DNA of 64,000 nucleotides from Spirosoma sp. (GCF_026391055.1 NZ_JAPLET010000022.1:558001-622000); one strand, 5' to 3'. Positions 45,169 to 55,991 are shown, counted from the first letter of the stretch. Numbers and translations: made by a program. The notes: a model not told the origin generated them from the sequence alone.

Positions 45169-46221
45169 ATGGCCCACTCACTATTCCGAGTATATATCAT
45201 TCGTCAGGTACTCCTGCTGATTTTTACATCTATCTTTTTTGTTCGCTGCGGCAATAACACTACCGATGAGGCTGCTCAGTTTTTCCTAAAGGGGAATGTT
45301 CAGTTGCAGAAACGTGAGTACAAAGAGGCAATCCGGTTCTATTCAGAAGCCATCGCCAAAAAATCAGATTTTGCGGACGCCTATAATAACCGGGGGTTAG
45401 CCAAGTTCCGGGACGACGACCGGGAGGGGGCGTTGGCTGACTACACCCGTGCTATTGAACTGGACCCTGATTTTGGTACGGCGTACTTTAATCGGGCCGA
45501 GGTTCTCCTCGAAACCGGTGATGCGGCCGGTAGTGTGTCCGACTTGATGCGGATCAACAAACAATACCAGGATTCTACCTTCTACCAAACTCGTTTGGGC
45601 GATGCCTATGTACGACTGGGGAAGCAGGCCCAGGCCCAGGTGGCCTACGACCGGGCTTTGCAACTTAACCCCGATAATGTGGAGGCTCTAACCAACCGAG
45701 GGGCTTTATTGTATAGTCAGAAGGCCTATGACCAGGCCGGTGAGGATATTCAGCGGGCTCTTCGGCTCAATCCAAAACAAGATGCGGCCTTGAACAATCA
45801 GAGTTTGCTCCTCGCGCGTGCCGGCAATTTTGCCGAAGCGCTCGTCTATGTAGAACGTGCACTGGCTTTACAACCCCGACAGCCGTATTACCTGAACAAC
45901 AAAGCGTATCTACTACTGAAACTAAACCGGGCTTCTGACGCACTACCGCTGGTGCAGGAGTCTCTGCAACGCGATGACCGGAATGCCTGGGCTCATCAAA
46001 CCCTCGGCTTGTATTACCTGAGTCAGAAACAGGCGGACAAGGCACTTGCCGAATTTCGGCAGACCGAAAAACTGGATGCGTCTGTAGATCAGATCTATTA
46101 TTATATCGGTATAGCGGAGCAGGCCCTCAACCAGCAGCAGGCCGCCTGCGAAGCCTGGCGACTGGGCGAATTGGCCGGTGATGTACAGTCCAGAAAAATC
46201 CGGTCTCAGCAATGTAAGTAG
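45169..46221 (+). CDS. TPR-repeat lipoprotein
   Basis: 350 aa from ATG 45169; a start at 45118 in frame is possible. The hydrophobic signal (VLLLIFTSIFFVRC) ends in a lipobox-like Cys. Then about eight TPR units run from residue about 35 to 340, e.g. AYNNRGLAKFRDDDREGALADYTRAIELDPD and later repeats of the same period (shown in part: AYNNRGLAKF, ALADYTRAIELDP). TPR lipoproteins in this phylum often support outer-membrane or secretion complexes. The partner is unknown. It is divergent from the small ORF and CheR-PAS gene. Confidence 0.7.
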   Translation: MAHSLFRVYIIRQVLLLIFTSIFFVRCGNNTTDEAAQFFLKGNVQLQKREYKEAIRFYSEAIAKKSDFADAYNNRGLAKFRDDDREGALADYTRAIELDPDFGTAYFNRAEVLLETGDAAGSVSDLMRINKQYQDSTFYQTRLGDAYVRLGKQAQAQVAYDRALQLNPDNVEALTNRGALLYSQKAYDQAGEDIQRALRLNPKQDAALNNQSLLLARAGNFAEALVYVERALALQPRQPYYLNNKAYLLLKLNRASDALPLVQESLQRDDRNAWAHQTLGLYYLSQKQADKALAEFRQTEKLDASVDQIYYYIGIAEQALNQQQAACEAWRLGELAGDVQSRKIRSQQCK

Positions 46222-46259
46222 ATGTCGCGTGAATTGATTAAACGTTGTATTCGGATAAT

Positions 46260-46303
46260 AAGCCTCAAATAACTATAACTACAGGTATAGTTATTTGAGG
46301 CTT
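46260..46303. terminator. 18-bp perfect hairpin, bidirectional terminator
   Basis: The left arm (46260-46277) and right arm (46286-46303) pair perfectly over 18 bp with an 8-nt loop. It lies between the convergent TPR and menD genes. Confidence 0.85.
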
Positions 46304-46335
46304 TAATGTGTAGCAGTAGGGGAGCCGACTACGTA

Positions 46336-48096
46336 TCATTGATTAACGGAACGGGATTGAAACGCTTTCACCGAAGCTTTGTAGGATAAGAACAGATCTT
46401 GATTGGCCTGTTTGTCCGTTTTTAATTCAAGGAGTTTAGCGGTTGAGGCTGGCTGGAAAAAATCGGATAGTATCTCCCCAAGTGCTTCAGCAGAATTACA
46501 GAGTATGTACGTCAGCCCGGCATCCTGTGCGGTATTTCTGGCTGTATAGCCGTGGGGTGTTTCGAAATAGGTTTCCAGCTCGGGTTGTCGACTGGGGCCG
46601 TCGATGATTCGGAAGATATGCCCGCTGTCATTATTCAATAAAATAATCCGCAGGTTGGGTGGAACCGGAGCCGACCAGAGGGCATTTCGATCATAGAAAA
46701 AAGCGACGTCGCCAATTAATAGAGTAACGAGCTTATCTGTCATCAGCGCAGCTCCAACGGCCGTACTCAAACAACCGTCAATGCCACTAACCCCGCGGTT
46801 TGAGGATACACTAATTTGCTGTCGTTCGTCCAATCCGCACAGGTTAGCGTAACGAACGGGCATACTATTGGCCAGATGCAGTATGGATGCATCCGGTAGC
46901 TGGTCGAGAATACGTTGTACTGCCAGCCAGTCGGTTAGTGGCTGGCTGGGTTCGGCGAGGGTTTTTTCAACCAGACGGGTGGCCTCTCGGTCCATGTGGT
47001 GCCATCGACTCAGGAATTCCTGCTGGTCTTCGGCCTCATCGTCGCCCTGAAGGAACCGCTGGTAGTCGACATCGGCAAAGAGTTTTTCCAGAAAGGCGAG
47101 GGGATCTGCCGGGATCAGGGTTGTCAGACTCTGAAAGGAATCATTGATGTGGTCGATGGCGGGTTGAATATGCCAGTGCCTGTGTGCCGGATACTGGCGC
47201 AGAAACGTTTTAAGGTTTCGGGTCAGGAATGAGTTGCCAATGGTCAGGAGTAAATCGGGCTGCAGCGTACGCGCGTTCGTCTCCCCAATCCCGGCCAGGA
47301 ACGTATCAGTCCGGGTGATGAATAAATTATTCCGGGGAATGTTCCCAACTAGTTCACCAACAATAACTACTCCTGTTTCTTCACTAAGTTTCCGCAGAAC
47401 GGTCAACAGGGCCGGATTGTATGGCAACTGTCCCACGGCGATCAGCGTCCGCTTGCTTTGTTCCCATTCGGTGAGCAGGCGGTGCCAGCTATCGGCGGGT
47501 AGAGTCGGCTGGGCTGAGAGTACCTCAATAGTCCGCACTGGACCGTAGGCGAATGACTCGTCGGTGGTTGGATAGAAGGGTTCGCGAAGGGGCACATTGA
47601 CATGTACGGGTCCGGCCGGTGTGAGCTGGCTGAGGGTTATAGCCTCGTTAAGTGTCCGTTCGATGAACCAGCGTGCGTCGGCGTGGGTGTAGTCGGCTGG
47701 CAGGTCATAACTACGTTTTACGTGGGTTCCAAAAATACCAGCCTGATTGATTGTTTGACCATCCTGCTGGTGAAGCCACTCGTGCGGCCGGTCGGCGGTT
47801 AGGAGCAGGAGGGGTACCTGTCCGAAGAATGCTTCCGCAACGGCTGGGGCCAGGTTGTAAACGGCACTCCCCGAGGTACAGATAACCGCTACCGCTCGCT
47901 GACTCTGGAGAGCCATCCCGAGCGCAACAAAGCAGGCGGAACGTTCATCCGCCATGACCCGAACCCGCAGGTGTCGGTGCCGGGCCACGGCCAGCGTCAG
48001 GGGTGCCGAGCGGGAGCCCGGTGAGACAACAACATCCGTTATGCCTTTCTGATAGAGAAGTTCGGCAATGTTAACAATAGGTTGAAGAACGGGCAT
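46336..48096 (-). CDS. menD: 2-succinyl-5-enolpyruvyl-6-hydroxy-3-cyclohexene-1-carboxylate synthase
   Basis: 586 aa. It has the thiamine-diphosphate fold: an N-terminal PYR domain (GITDVVVSPGSRSAPLTLA, the MenD signature), a central domain and a C-terminal PP domain with LLIGDVAFFYDRNAL and LLNNDSGHIFRII, the cofactor-binding motif. MenD joins isochorismate and 2-oxoglutarate in menaquinone synthesis. The length is normal. On the minus strand it follows the response regulator gene by 17 bp, so it is probably transcribed with the kinase and regulator upstream, an unusual partnership. No other men gene is in the window. Confidence 0.92.
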   Translation of the reverse strand: MPVLQPIVNIAELLYQKGITDVVVSPGSRSAPLTLAVARHRHLRVRVMADERSACFVALGMALQSQRAVAVICTSGSAVYNLAPAVAEAFFGQVPLLLLTADRPHEWLHQQDGQTINQAGIFGTHVKRSYDLPADYTHADARWFIERTLNEAITLSQLTPAGPVHVNVPLREPFYPTTDESFAYGPVRTIEVLSAQPTLPADSWHRLLTEWEQSKRTLIAVGQLPYNPALLTVLRKLSEETGVVIVGELVGNIPRNNLFITRTDTFLAGIGETNARTLQPDLLLTIGNSFLTRNLKTFLRQYPAHRHWHIQPAIDHINDSFQSLTTLIPADPLAFLEKLFADVDYQRFLQGDDEAEDQQEFLSRWHHMDREATRLVEKTLAEPSQPLTDWLAVQRILDQLPDASILHLANSMPVRYANLCGLDERQQISVSSNRGVSGIDGCLSTAVGAALMTDKLVTLLIGDVAFFYDRNALWSAPVPPNLRIILLNNDSGHIFRIIDGPSRQPELETYFETPHGYTARNTAQDAGLTYILCNSAEALGEILSDFFQPASTAKLLELKTDKQANQDLFLSYKASVKAFQSRSVNQ

Positions 48097-48113
48097 GGGA
48101 TAAGCTAACAGTG

Positions 48114-48521
48114 TTAAGAAAAATACGCATCGACCAGTTCGTTGATCATGGCGAGCGTTAGGGGCTTAGTCCGATAGCCATTGATTTCTGGCAGGGAACC
48201 CGCCCGTTGCCGATCCACAAAACTGATTGAGGTCGTCAGCATTACGACAACCACTTGCCCTTTGAGTTGCGTATCGAGTTTTTGGTACTCTTCCAGAAAC
48301 TCGAATCCATTCATACCGGGCATATTTATATCAACGAAAACGACATCGGGGCGGATATAATCGGGATGATCGGTATGGGTCAGGTAGGTAAGCGCCTGCA
48401 TGCCGCTGGTTACTATTCGAACGTCATCGCACTGATTGGATTCGTTGATGACAAGCCGGTGAAGGAAGTTATCGTCGGGGTCGTCGTCAATTAACAGGAT
48501 ACAGTGAATGGGTCTGGGCAT
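48114..48521 (-). CDS. Single-domain response regulator
   Basis: 135 aa, only a receiver domain. The acidic pocket is D12/D13, the phosphorylation site D64 in VFVDINMPGMNG, and the conserved lysine K119 in RTKPL. This is the Rcp1-type stand-alone receiver. It overlaps the end of the histidine kinase gene by 35 bp, so the kinase is its likely partner. With no output domain it must act through protein contacts. It precedes menD by 17 bp. Confidence 0.88.
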   Translation of the reverse strand: MPRPIHCILLIDDDPDDNFLHRLVINESNQCDDVRIVTSGMQALTYLTHTDHPDYIRPDVVFVDINMPGMNGFEFLEEYQKLDTQLKGQVVVVMLTTSISFVDRQRAGSLPEINGYRTKPLTLAMINELVDAYFS

Positions 48522-49650
48522 AATGCTGACTTGTCTTGATAACTTTTGGAATGACTACATAAAATGTTGAGCCCACACCTACCGTACTGTCGAGTCCGAT
48601 CTGTCCGCCGTAAATGTCGACCACTTTTTTACAGGTAGCTAAACCAATGCCCGTTCCCGGGTATTCATTTCGACCGTGCAGCCGCTGAAAAATCTGGAAT
48701 ACCCGATCATAGTATTTTGAATCGATACCAATCCCGTTATCGCTGACCGTAAATCGGTATTGATTTCCTTCGTCGGACGCCCGTATTCGGATATGGGGAA
48801 CAACGTCTGCCCGTCGATACTTCAGTCCATTGGTGACAAGATTCTGGAATACCTGTTTTAAATCGGTTCGGTGGGCTCTGATTGTAGGGAGTGGGCCAAC
48901 ATCAATCGAAGCCCCGGTTAACCGTATTTCGGTTTGATGTTCCTCCAGTATTTCGGCCAGTACCTCGTTGAGGTCTACCGTTTGAAAATCGATATCTGTA
49001 CCCACGCGGGAGAAGTCGAGCAGGTCGTTGATCAGCACCCGCATCCGTTCGGCGGCAGCTGTCGATACATTGATTAATCGGACAGCATCCGTATCCAGTT
49101 TCTCTCCGTGTTTACTTTCGAGCAGTGTAAGGTAGTTAACGATTGTTTTGAGCGGTGACTGTAAGTCATGCGATGCGATATAGGCAAACTGTTGCAGCTC
49201 TTCATTAGAGCGGGTAAGCTCCTGCATAGCCTGCTGACGAAAAGACAACTCGCGGTCATATTCTTTTGATGTACGGAGGCCAACGGCTTCATCGAAGTAC
49301 CGGATCAAAGCGAGAACGGTTGCAATGGATACCATGGCGGTACAAAAACGGACCAGGGCATTGATTCGATAGGCGGGCCACCAGAACATGACTGCATCGA
49401 GCAGGTGGGTAAGCCCGCAGAGAAGAATGAAGGCACCAAACAGGACAAAAACCCCGGACAGGGGTACGCCCTTTTTGACTAGTATAAATCGGATTAAAAT
49501 GAGCGGGATAGCCATGTAGGCCAGCCAAATGGTTAAGTCAGATAGTATATAAAGCCAGCCGTGAAAGTCTGTCCAGCGACCACAATACCAGCGGGGAGGC
49601 CAATCGTTAACATTTGCGAGTTGCTGAAAAAACTCGATTACTTCGTTCAT
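48487..49650 (-). CDS. Histidine kinase with ethylene-receptor-like sensor domain
   Basis: 387 aa. Three N-terminal membrane helices (about 33-58, 66-88 and 96-118) resemble the ETR1 ethylene-binding domain. All key ETR1 residues fit with a constant offset of 13: D38, Y45, I48, P49, C78 and H82 (in AYMAIP and FGAFILLCGLTH). C and H bind copper in ETR1. A coil, then a HisKA domain (H161 in ASHDLQSPL) and an HATPase domain (ending GIGLATCKKVVDIYGG) follow. It is an inner-membrane kinase for the receiver encoded downstream. Ethylene binding is inference from residues; the relation to plant receptors is well supported. Confidence 0.82.
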   Translation of the reverse strand: MNEVIEFFQQLANVNDWPPRWYCGRWTDFHGWLYILSDLTIWLAYMAIPLILIRFILVKKGVPLSGVFVLFGAFILLCGLTHLLDAVMFWWPAYRINALVRFCTAMVSIATVLALIRYFDEAVGLRTSKEYDRELSFRQQAMQELTRSNEELQQFAYIASHDLQSPLKTIVNYLTLLESKHGEKLDTDAVRLINVSTAAAERMRVLINDLLDFSRVGTDIDFQTVDLNEVLAEILEEHQTEIRLTGASIDVGPLPTIRAHRTDLKQVFQNLVTNGLKYRRADVVPHIRIRASDEGNQYRFTVSDNGIGIDSKYYDRVFQIFQRLHGRNEYPGTGIGLATCKKVVDIYGGQIGLDSTVGVGSTFYVVIPKVIKTSQHYAQTHSLYPVN

Positions 49651-49958
49651 AAATTACTAATGATGAGTAGTTTAGGTAGGTGCACTGGGTATAATTAACT
49701 ACATCAGTGTCATATTCATTAGCCAAATATACGAGGGTCCCCTTTGTTCTCATATCTATACATATAAATTGTATAGGTTGTGGGCAGCATCGTTAAACAA
49801 GTCAGTCAAACTAATTCTTTTTCCCAATTAATACAAGCCGTTTTACAGGTACCTTGTTAATTTTTGAGTTACTTTGTTTACCCAGTTGGCCTATAAACGT
49901 CCCGTTCATAAACGAAGTAGGCACTGGTAGCGTTATTATCAGGAAAACGATCCCCTGC
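49651..49958. other. Intergenic region, no gene seen
   Basis: Divergent region between the kinase and the TonB-like gene. It is AT-rich. An open frame from 49854 joins the TonB-like gene in frame but encodes a non-conserved stretch. Promoters for both directions must lie here. Confidence 0.4.
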
Positions 49959-50903
49959 ATGAACCGTATTACCTTTGAGAATGAGGATGAGATCCGGGTA
50001 AAGTCCCTGGCTGGTGCTATTATCATCAACGTGATTTTAGTCGCCCTGCTATTGCTGGTCAACTTATCCCAAACTGTTCCCAATCCGCCCCCCATTGAGT
50101 TTGTAGAGGTTAATTTTGGTACCGATGCCCGTGGCAGCGGACGTATTCAAACGTACAATAAAGCCTCAGACTCCCCTAATCCGGTGGATGTCAAAGCCGC
50201 TGATAAACGACCAAATCCCAAGGTAAACACCACGCCCCGAGTAGAAAAGACCCGCGTGACCCCATCACCAAAGGTAGAGGAGGCCAAACCGGCCAAAACC
50301 GCTACGGAGAAACCAATTATTGCCAGTAAATCGGAGAGTCCCGTTACGACGCCCGAGCGCCCTGAACCCAAGCGTGTTGAATCAGCTAAGCCAACGGCTC
50401 CTGTAGAGCGTCCAGCCCCTCCGGCCCCACCCAAAAAGGTGGAGACGGTTAATAACGATGCCCTGTTCAAGAAATCATCTGGAGGAGGAGGTTCTAATGG
50501 AACGGTTGGGAAAGTCTCAGGAACAGGTGGTAACAATAATGGTGACGACGCCAGTGGGGTGGGTGATAAAGGCAACCCCAATGGGAAGATAGATGCCAAA
50601 GCACTTTACGGCACCCCGGGGGGGAGTTCTTCTGGTGTAGCTTTTGATGTTTCGGGTTGGTCTTTGGCCAGTCGTCCCAGTATTAATGATGATTCAGATG
50701 AAACCGGGAAGATCGTCTTTAAGATAACCGTAGATGGGGAAGGTGAAATAATCCGGGTTCAAACCCAGCAAACAACGGTTAGCCCGTCGGTTGTAGAAGT
50801 ATACCGGAAAGCCGTTCAACGGCTACGGCTGCGGCCAAAGGGGGGGGCTACACCACCAACGGCAAGCGGTACCATAACATTTATCATTAAGTCAAAAGAT
50901 TAA
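49959..50903 (+). CDS. TonB/TolA-like energy transducer
   Basis: 314 aa from ATG 49959 (MNRITFENEDEIRVKSLAGA), preferred over 49854 because the membrane helix (IIINVILVALLLLVNL) then sits near the start. After it comes a Pro/Lys-rich rod (about 50-150), a Gly/Ser-rich hinge (SSGGGGSNG), and a C-terminal domain ending in a TonB-like strand-helix pattern (GKIVFKITVDGEGEI, VYRKAVQRLRLRPKGG). It transmits proton-motive force to outer-membrane receptors or the Tol system. The usual exbB/exbD genes are not adjacent. Its stop overlaps the start of folC by one base (TAATG). Confidence 0.7.
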   Translation: MNRITFENEDEIRVKSLAGAIIINVILVALLLLVNLSQTVPNPPPIEFVEVNFGTDARGSGRIQTYNKASDSPNPVDVKAADKRPNPKVNTTPRVEKTRVTPSPKVEEAKPAKTATEKPIIASKSESPVTTPERPEPKRVESAKPTAPVERPAPPAPPKKVETVNNDALFKKSSGGGGSNGTVGKVSGTGGNNNGDDASGVGDKGNPNGKIDAKALYGTPGGSSSGVAFDVSGWSLASRPSINDDSDETGKIVFKITVDGEGEIIRVQTQQTTVSPSVVEVYRKAVQRLRLRPKGGATPPTASGTITFIIKSKD

Positions 50904-52189
50904 TGCAGTACACGGAAGCAATCGACTATTTATATAGTCGGCTCCCAGTTTTTCATCGAATTGGTCCTAAAGCCATAAAGCCCGGTTTAGGAAATACCAT
51001 ATTACTGTGCGAAGGGCTTGGAAACCCGCATCAGCAGTTTACCAGCATTCACGTTGCCGGAACAAATGGGAAGGGGAGTACCTCCCATATGCTCGCGGCT
51101 ATTTACCAGTCGGCAGGGTATCGCGTTGGCCTATATACGTCCCCCCATCTCAAATCATTTACGGAGCGGATTCGATTGAACGGACAGCCTATTCCGGAAG
51201 ATGAGGTTGTCCGCTTTGTAGAGCAGCAGCAGCCGTTGATAGAATCGGTTGAGCCTTCTTTTTTCGAAGTAACGGTTGCCATGGCCTTCGATTTCTTTGC
51301 TCGTCACGCCGTTGACGTAGCCATTATTGAAGTTGGCCTGGGGGGGCGTCTTGATTCGACCAATGTGATCACCCCTGTTGCTTCGGTTATTACGAATATA
51401 GGTTACGATCATACTGATATACTGGGGGATACGCTCCCGCTCATAGCCGCCGAAAAAGCGGGTATTATTAAACCAGGGGTTCCGGTTATTATTGGCGAAT
51501 CACATCCGGAAACACAGGATGTATTTACATCCGTAGCGGCATCGCTTCAGGCTCCTATAACCTTTGCCGATCGACAGTATCTGGTAAATGATTTGGGTTT
51601 GGTTGACGGAATTCGTCAGGCGTATGTAAGCCGTGGTGATGAGTCTGGCTGGCTTGTTAAACTCGATCTGTTGGGAACTTACCAACTCAAGAACCTCCCA
51701 GGTGTTGTGGCTACTGTGAATCTATTGCAACGACAGTTTCCCGTTACAGTGACTGAACAGCAGGAGGGGCTCGCTTCCGTAAGTTCATTGACAGGATTAA
51801 CAGGTCGTTTTCAAACCCTGCGTTCACATCCAACGGTTATTGCGGATACTGCCCACAACCAATCTGGTTTAGAAGCTCTCTTCGAGACGATACGATCTAT
51901 ACGTTACAAAACGCTTCGTATCATTATTGGGCTTGTGGCAGATAAAGATCGTAGTAAGGTACTGTCTGTATTGCCCACAACTGCCGTTTATTACTTTTGT
52001 CAGGCGAATACGCCCCGCTCATTATCTGCTCAGTTACTACAACAGGAAGCGCGTGCTTTTGGCCGTATGGGTGATGTGTTTACTGATGTAAATACTGCTT
52101 TAGCGGCAGCCCTGGAGCAGGCTGACCCAGCTGATTTACTGCTTATAACTGGTAGTAATTATACCATTGCTGAATTAACCAATTTATAA
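50903..52189 (+). CDS. folC: Folylpolyglutamate/dihydrofolate synthase
   Basis: 428 aa. FolC signatures are present: the P-loop HVAGTNGKGSTSHML, the second motif EVGLGGRLDSTN, and FKTL-type late segments around DTAHNQSGLEALFET. It adds glutamate to dihydropteroate and folates. The length is normal. The start overlaps the end of the TonB-like gene by one base and trmB follows 2 bp later, so the three form an operon. Confidence 0.92.
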   Translation: MQYTEAIDYLYSRLPVFHRIGPKAIKPGLGNTILLCEGLGNPHQQFTSIHVAGTNGKGSTSHMLAAIYQSAGYRVGLYTSPHLKSFTERIRLNGQPIPEDEVVRFVEQQQPLIESVEPSFFEVTVAMAFDFFARHAVDVAIIEVGLGGRLDSTNVITPVASVITNIGYDHTDILGDTLPLIAAEKAGIIKPGVPVIIGESHPETQDVFTSVAASLQAPITFADRQYLVNDLGLVDGIRQAYVSRGDESGWLVKLDLLGTYQLKNLPGVVATVNLLQRQFPVTVTEQQEGLASVSSLTGLTGRFQTLRSHPTVIADTAHNQSGLEALFETIRSIRYKTLRIIIGLVADKDRSKVLSVLPTTAVYYFCQANTPRSLSAQLLQQEARAFGRMGDVFTDVNTALAAALEQADPADLLLITGSNYTIAELTNL

Positions 52190-52191
52190 AC

Positions 52192-52854
52192 GTGACTCGT
52201 AGAAAATCGCATCGCTTTCTTCAGAATGCAGAGAGTACAAATGTCATCGAATCTGGTAAGCCCCTTTATAAAACAATTCTCGGTCGTTGGCGACCTGACT
52301 TTTTTGGGAACGGGAATCCAATTGTTCTTGAACTGGCCTGTGGAAAAGGGGAATATACGGTAGGATTAGCGCAGGCTTTTCCGAATGTAAATTTTATTGG
52401 TGTTGACATTAAGGGAGACAGGATCGCTCGGGGTTCCAGAATTGCTCAAAATCTGGGTTTATCGAATGTAGCGTTCTTGCGAACGGACATTAACTTTCTG
52501 GGCGAATTCTTCACTAAAGGGGAAATTAATGAGATCTGGATCACTTTCCCGGATCCACAGCCAAGACCAAAACAGGAGAAACATCGGCTCACACATCCTC
52601 GTTTTTTAGCTATGTACCAATCCTTGCTTGTTCCGGGAGGGACGCTACACTTAAAAACGGATAATCCGGAGCTGTTTACCTATAGTCTGGAGCAGGTTCA
52701 AGCAGCCCAAGGTAGAGATTTACAATACACAACTGACTTATATAACTCTCCACTGAATGAAATCCATTTAGGCATAAAAACGAAGTACGAACAAATCTTT
52801 TTTGATAAGGGATTTACGATTAACTATTTACAATGTAAAATGGGTGTGATTTAA
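52192..52854 (+). CDS. trmB: tRNA (guanine-N7)-methyltransferase
   Basis: 220 aa from a GTG start. SAM-binding motif VLELACGKGEYTVGLA, then FIGVDIKGDRI, the active-site segment WITFPDPQPRPKQEKHRLTHPRF (shown in part: WITFPDPQPRPKQEK) and a C-terminal LKTDN. The enzyme methylates G46 of tRNA. The stop codon sits inside the terminator hairpin, which is unusual but seen in compact operons. Confidence 0.9.
   Translation: MTRRKSHRFLQNAESTNVIESGKPLYKTILGRWRPDFFGNGNPIVLELACGKGEYTVGLAQAFPNVNFIGVDIKGDRIARGSRIAQNLGLSNVAFLRTDINFLGEFFTKGEINEIWITFPDPQPRPKQEKHRLTHPRFLAMYQSLLVPGGTLHLKTDNPELFTYSLEQVQAAQGRDLQYTTDLYNSPLNEIHLGIKTKYEQIFFDKGFTINYLQCKMGVI
52827..52839. promoter_or_regulatory. 6-1-6 palindrome in the 3 prime end of trmB
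   Basis: TTTACA, A, TGTAAA. It belongs to the family of TTTGTAAA/TTTACAAA-like sites found at 52869, 52916, 55935, 55951 and 56026. Confidence 0.35.
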
Positions 52855-52871
52855 TAAAATCACACCCATTT
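52838..52871 (+). terminator. Terminator that contains the trmB stop codon
   Basis: A 15-bp perfect stem (52838-52852 with 52857-52871) and a 4-nt loop AATA. The TAA stop of trmB at 52852-52854 is at the top of the stem, so translation ends within the hairpin. Confidence 0.75.
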
Positions 52872-52924
52872 GTAAATTAACTATTGTAATTTGATGGATG
52901 ATTTACATGATTAATTTTGTAAAT
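52869..52924. promoter_or_regulatory. TTTGTAAAT sites between trmB and gap
   Basis: TTTGTAAAT occurs at 52869-52877 and 52916-52924, with degenerate copies (ATTGTAATTTG, ATTTACATG) between. The same word occurs as a perfect inverted repeat after dapD, in front of the XRE gene. Confidence 0.4.
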
Positions 52925-52965
52925 TTAAATAATTGAATTAAGCTGTAAATCTCCATGTTACATTG

Positions 52966-54278
<1,313 letters not shown>

Positions 54279-55102
54279 GCACCATGGGTAGGAGGAGAGT
54301 AAGAACAACCTGATTTTAATTGAATATTTTTATATTATATAGGTTGACATTATATCAGTAGCCTTGCTAAGGAAACCGTATCATTCGTGGTGTAAATCTC
54401 ATTAGCAAGGCTGAAATAGTTTTTCTATACGGATATAATTAGGATCCTTAGATATAAACAGCACAAATTCTTTTAATAAACATACTCAAGAGCCCTTTAC
54501 TACCTTACTGAGTAGAGTTTACTCCACTAATTGTCCATAGAACACTACAGTCAACCAATAAACATACAACAGGCTATATCCTTGTAGAATGCATAAAATC
54601 CGTTTTACTGGTTGCCTAATGATGGCTGGTATTCTGATCAGCGTTTAGGTAAGACTTCTATCTATTACCATGACCATTACACTCGGTTTAACAGGATATA
54701 TGTTAGGAAAACGACCTTTGGATATTGATGTATTTATTACTGATCCTATTCTTTTAAACGCGTTGAAAAAACAGGCCTAATTTTTGCCACTCCTAATTTA
54801 AGTGTGGGTACGTGGCACAACGATTTATGGTCGACGATTAATACATCCGTTTAGAGAGTCGATCATAGCACAGATGGTCAATGTAAGCATAACCTACTGA
54901 TTGGAGAGTTGAGGCAAATACCAAGGCACAAATAATTTGATTCTTATATTTCAACTATACGTGTGTTCGTGTTACCTTTGGAAAAAGAATTTCTGACTTC
55001 TCTATAATATTGTTGTATAACAATAGAAAATTTCGTTCATAAAAATATATTATTGATATTCAGGTAGTTATGTGTGTATTTATAAACATTCACTTTAATT
55101 AA
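54279..55102. other. AT-rich gap between gap and dapD
   Basis: No supportable gene. A perfect 11-bp stem with a 31-nt loop (AGCCTTGCTAA at 54360-54370 with TTAGCAAGGCT at 54402-54412) may be an RNA element. A 36-codon ORF at 54670-54780 (MTITLGLTGYMLGKRPLDID...) looks protein-like but has no family or ribosome-binding site, so it is only noted. Confidence 0.4.
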
Positions 55103-55918
55103 ATGATCAATCAAATCGAGGACATCTGGGCCAACCGTGAATTATTATCCGAGCCGCAATCCATCAATTTAATCAAAGACGTAATAAATCAATTAGATAG
55201 GGGAGAACTCCGCGTGGCAACGCCACCCACAACTGAAGAAGACAGCTGGACTGTCAATGAGTGGGTAAAAAAGGCGATCCTACTTTATTTCGTTAGTCAG
55301 CAAATGAAGACCGAGGAAGTTGGGATCTTTACATTTAACGACAAAATACCCCTTAAGACCAATTTCGCTGAAGCTAAAGTTAGAGCAGTGCCTCCTGCCG
55401 TTGCACGGTTTGGTTCTTACCAGGCACCCGGTGTCATACTAATGCCATCCTATGTGAACATTGGTGCTTACGTCGATGAACGCACAATGGTCGACACGTG
55501 GGCAACAGTTGGTAGTTGCGCACAAATTGGTAAAGATGTTCACCTTAGTGGGGGTGTCGGCATCGGTGGTGTACTGGAGCCACCGCAAGCAGCCCCCGTT
55601 ATTATCGAAGATGGAGCATTTGTAGGTTCCCGTTGCATTGTAGTAGAAGGTGCCCACATTGGGAAACGGGCTGTACTGGGTGCTGGTGTAACAATTACAG
55701 GATCGTCAAAGATTATTGACGTGACTGGCAACACGCCAGTTGAATACAAAGGCTTTGTCCCTGCTAACTCCGTTGTGATTCCAGGAAGTTATGCTAAACA
55801 GTTTCCCGCTGGAGAATATCACGTTCCCTGTGCAATAATTATTGGCCAGCGTAAGCCATCTACTGACCTTAAAACGTCACTGAATGAAGCATTAAGGGAA
55901 AATAACGTCTCTGTTTAA
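55103..55918 (+). CDS. dapD: Tetrahydrodipicolinate N-succinyltransferase
   Basis: 271 aa. The N-terminal helical domain is followed by the left-handed beta helix of hexapeptide repeats (VNIGAYVDERTMVDTWATVG, shown in part: GAYVDERTMVDTWATVG) and GGVGIGGVLEPPQAAPVIIE. The conserved GVLEP and ASVVIPG-like (ANSVVIPGSY) motifs identify DapD. It catalyses a step of diaminopimelate and lysine synthesis, and so peptidoglycan supply. The length is normal. An intrinsic terminator follows. Confidence 0.95.
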   Translation: MINQIEDIWANRELLSEPQSINLIKDVINQLDRGELRVATPPTTEEDSWTVNEWVKKAILLYFVSQQMKTEEVGIFTFNDKIPLKTNFAEAKVRAVPPAVARFGSYQAPGVILMPSYVNIGAYVDERTMVDTWATVGSCAQIGKDVHLSGGVGIGGVLEPPQAAPVIIEDGAFVGSRCIVVEGAHIGKRAVLGAGVTITGSSKIIDVTGNTPVEYKGFVPANSVVIPGSYAKQFPAGEYHVPCAIIIGQRKPSTDLKTSLNEALRENNVSV

Positions 55919-55934
55919 TTATGTATAATACAGG

Positions 55935-55959
55935 TTTGTAAATTAAATAGATTTACAAA
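55935..55959. promoter_or_regulatory. Perfect 9-7-9 inverted repeat after dapD
   Basis: TTTGTAAAT (55935-55943), a 7-nt spacer, ATTTACAAA (55951-55959). The half-site matches copies near trmB. It could be an operator for the XRE protein encoded downstream. Confidence 0.45.
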
Positions 55960-55991
55960 TTTAATCAGTATAAGTTATTAAATCAGTTTAC

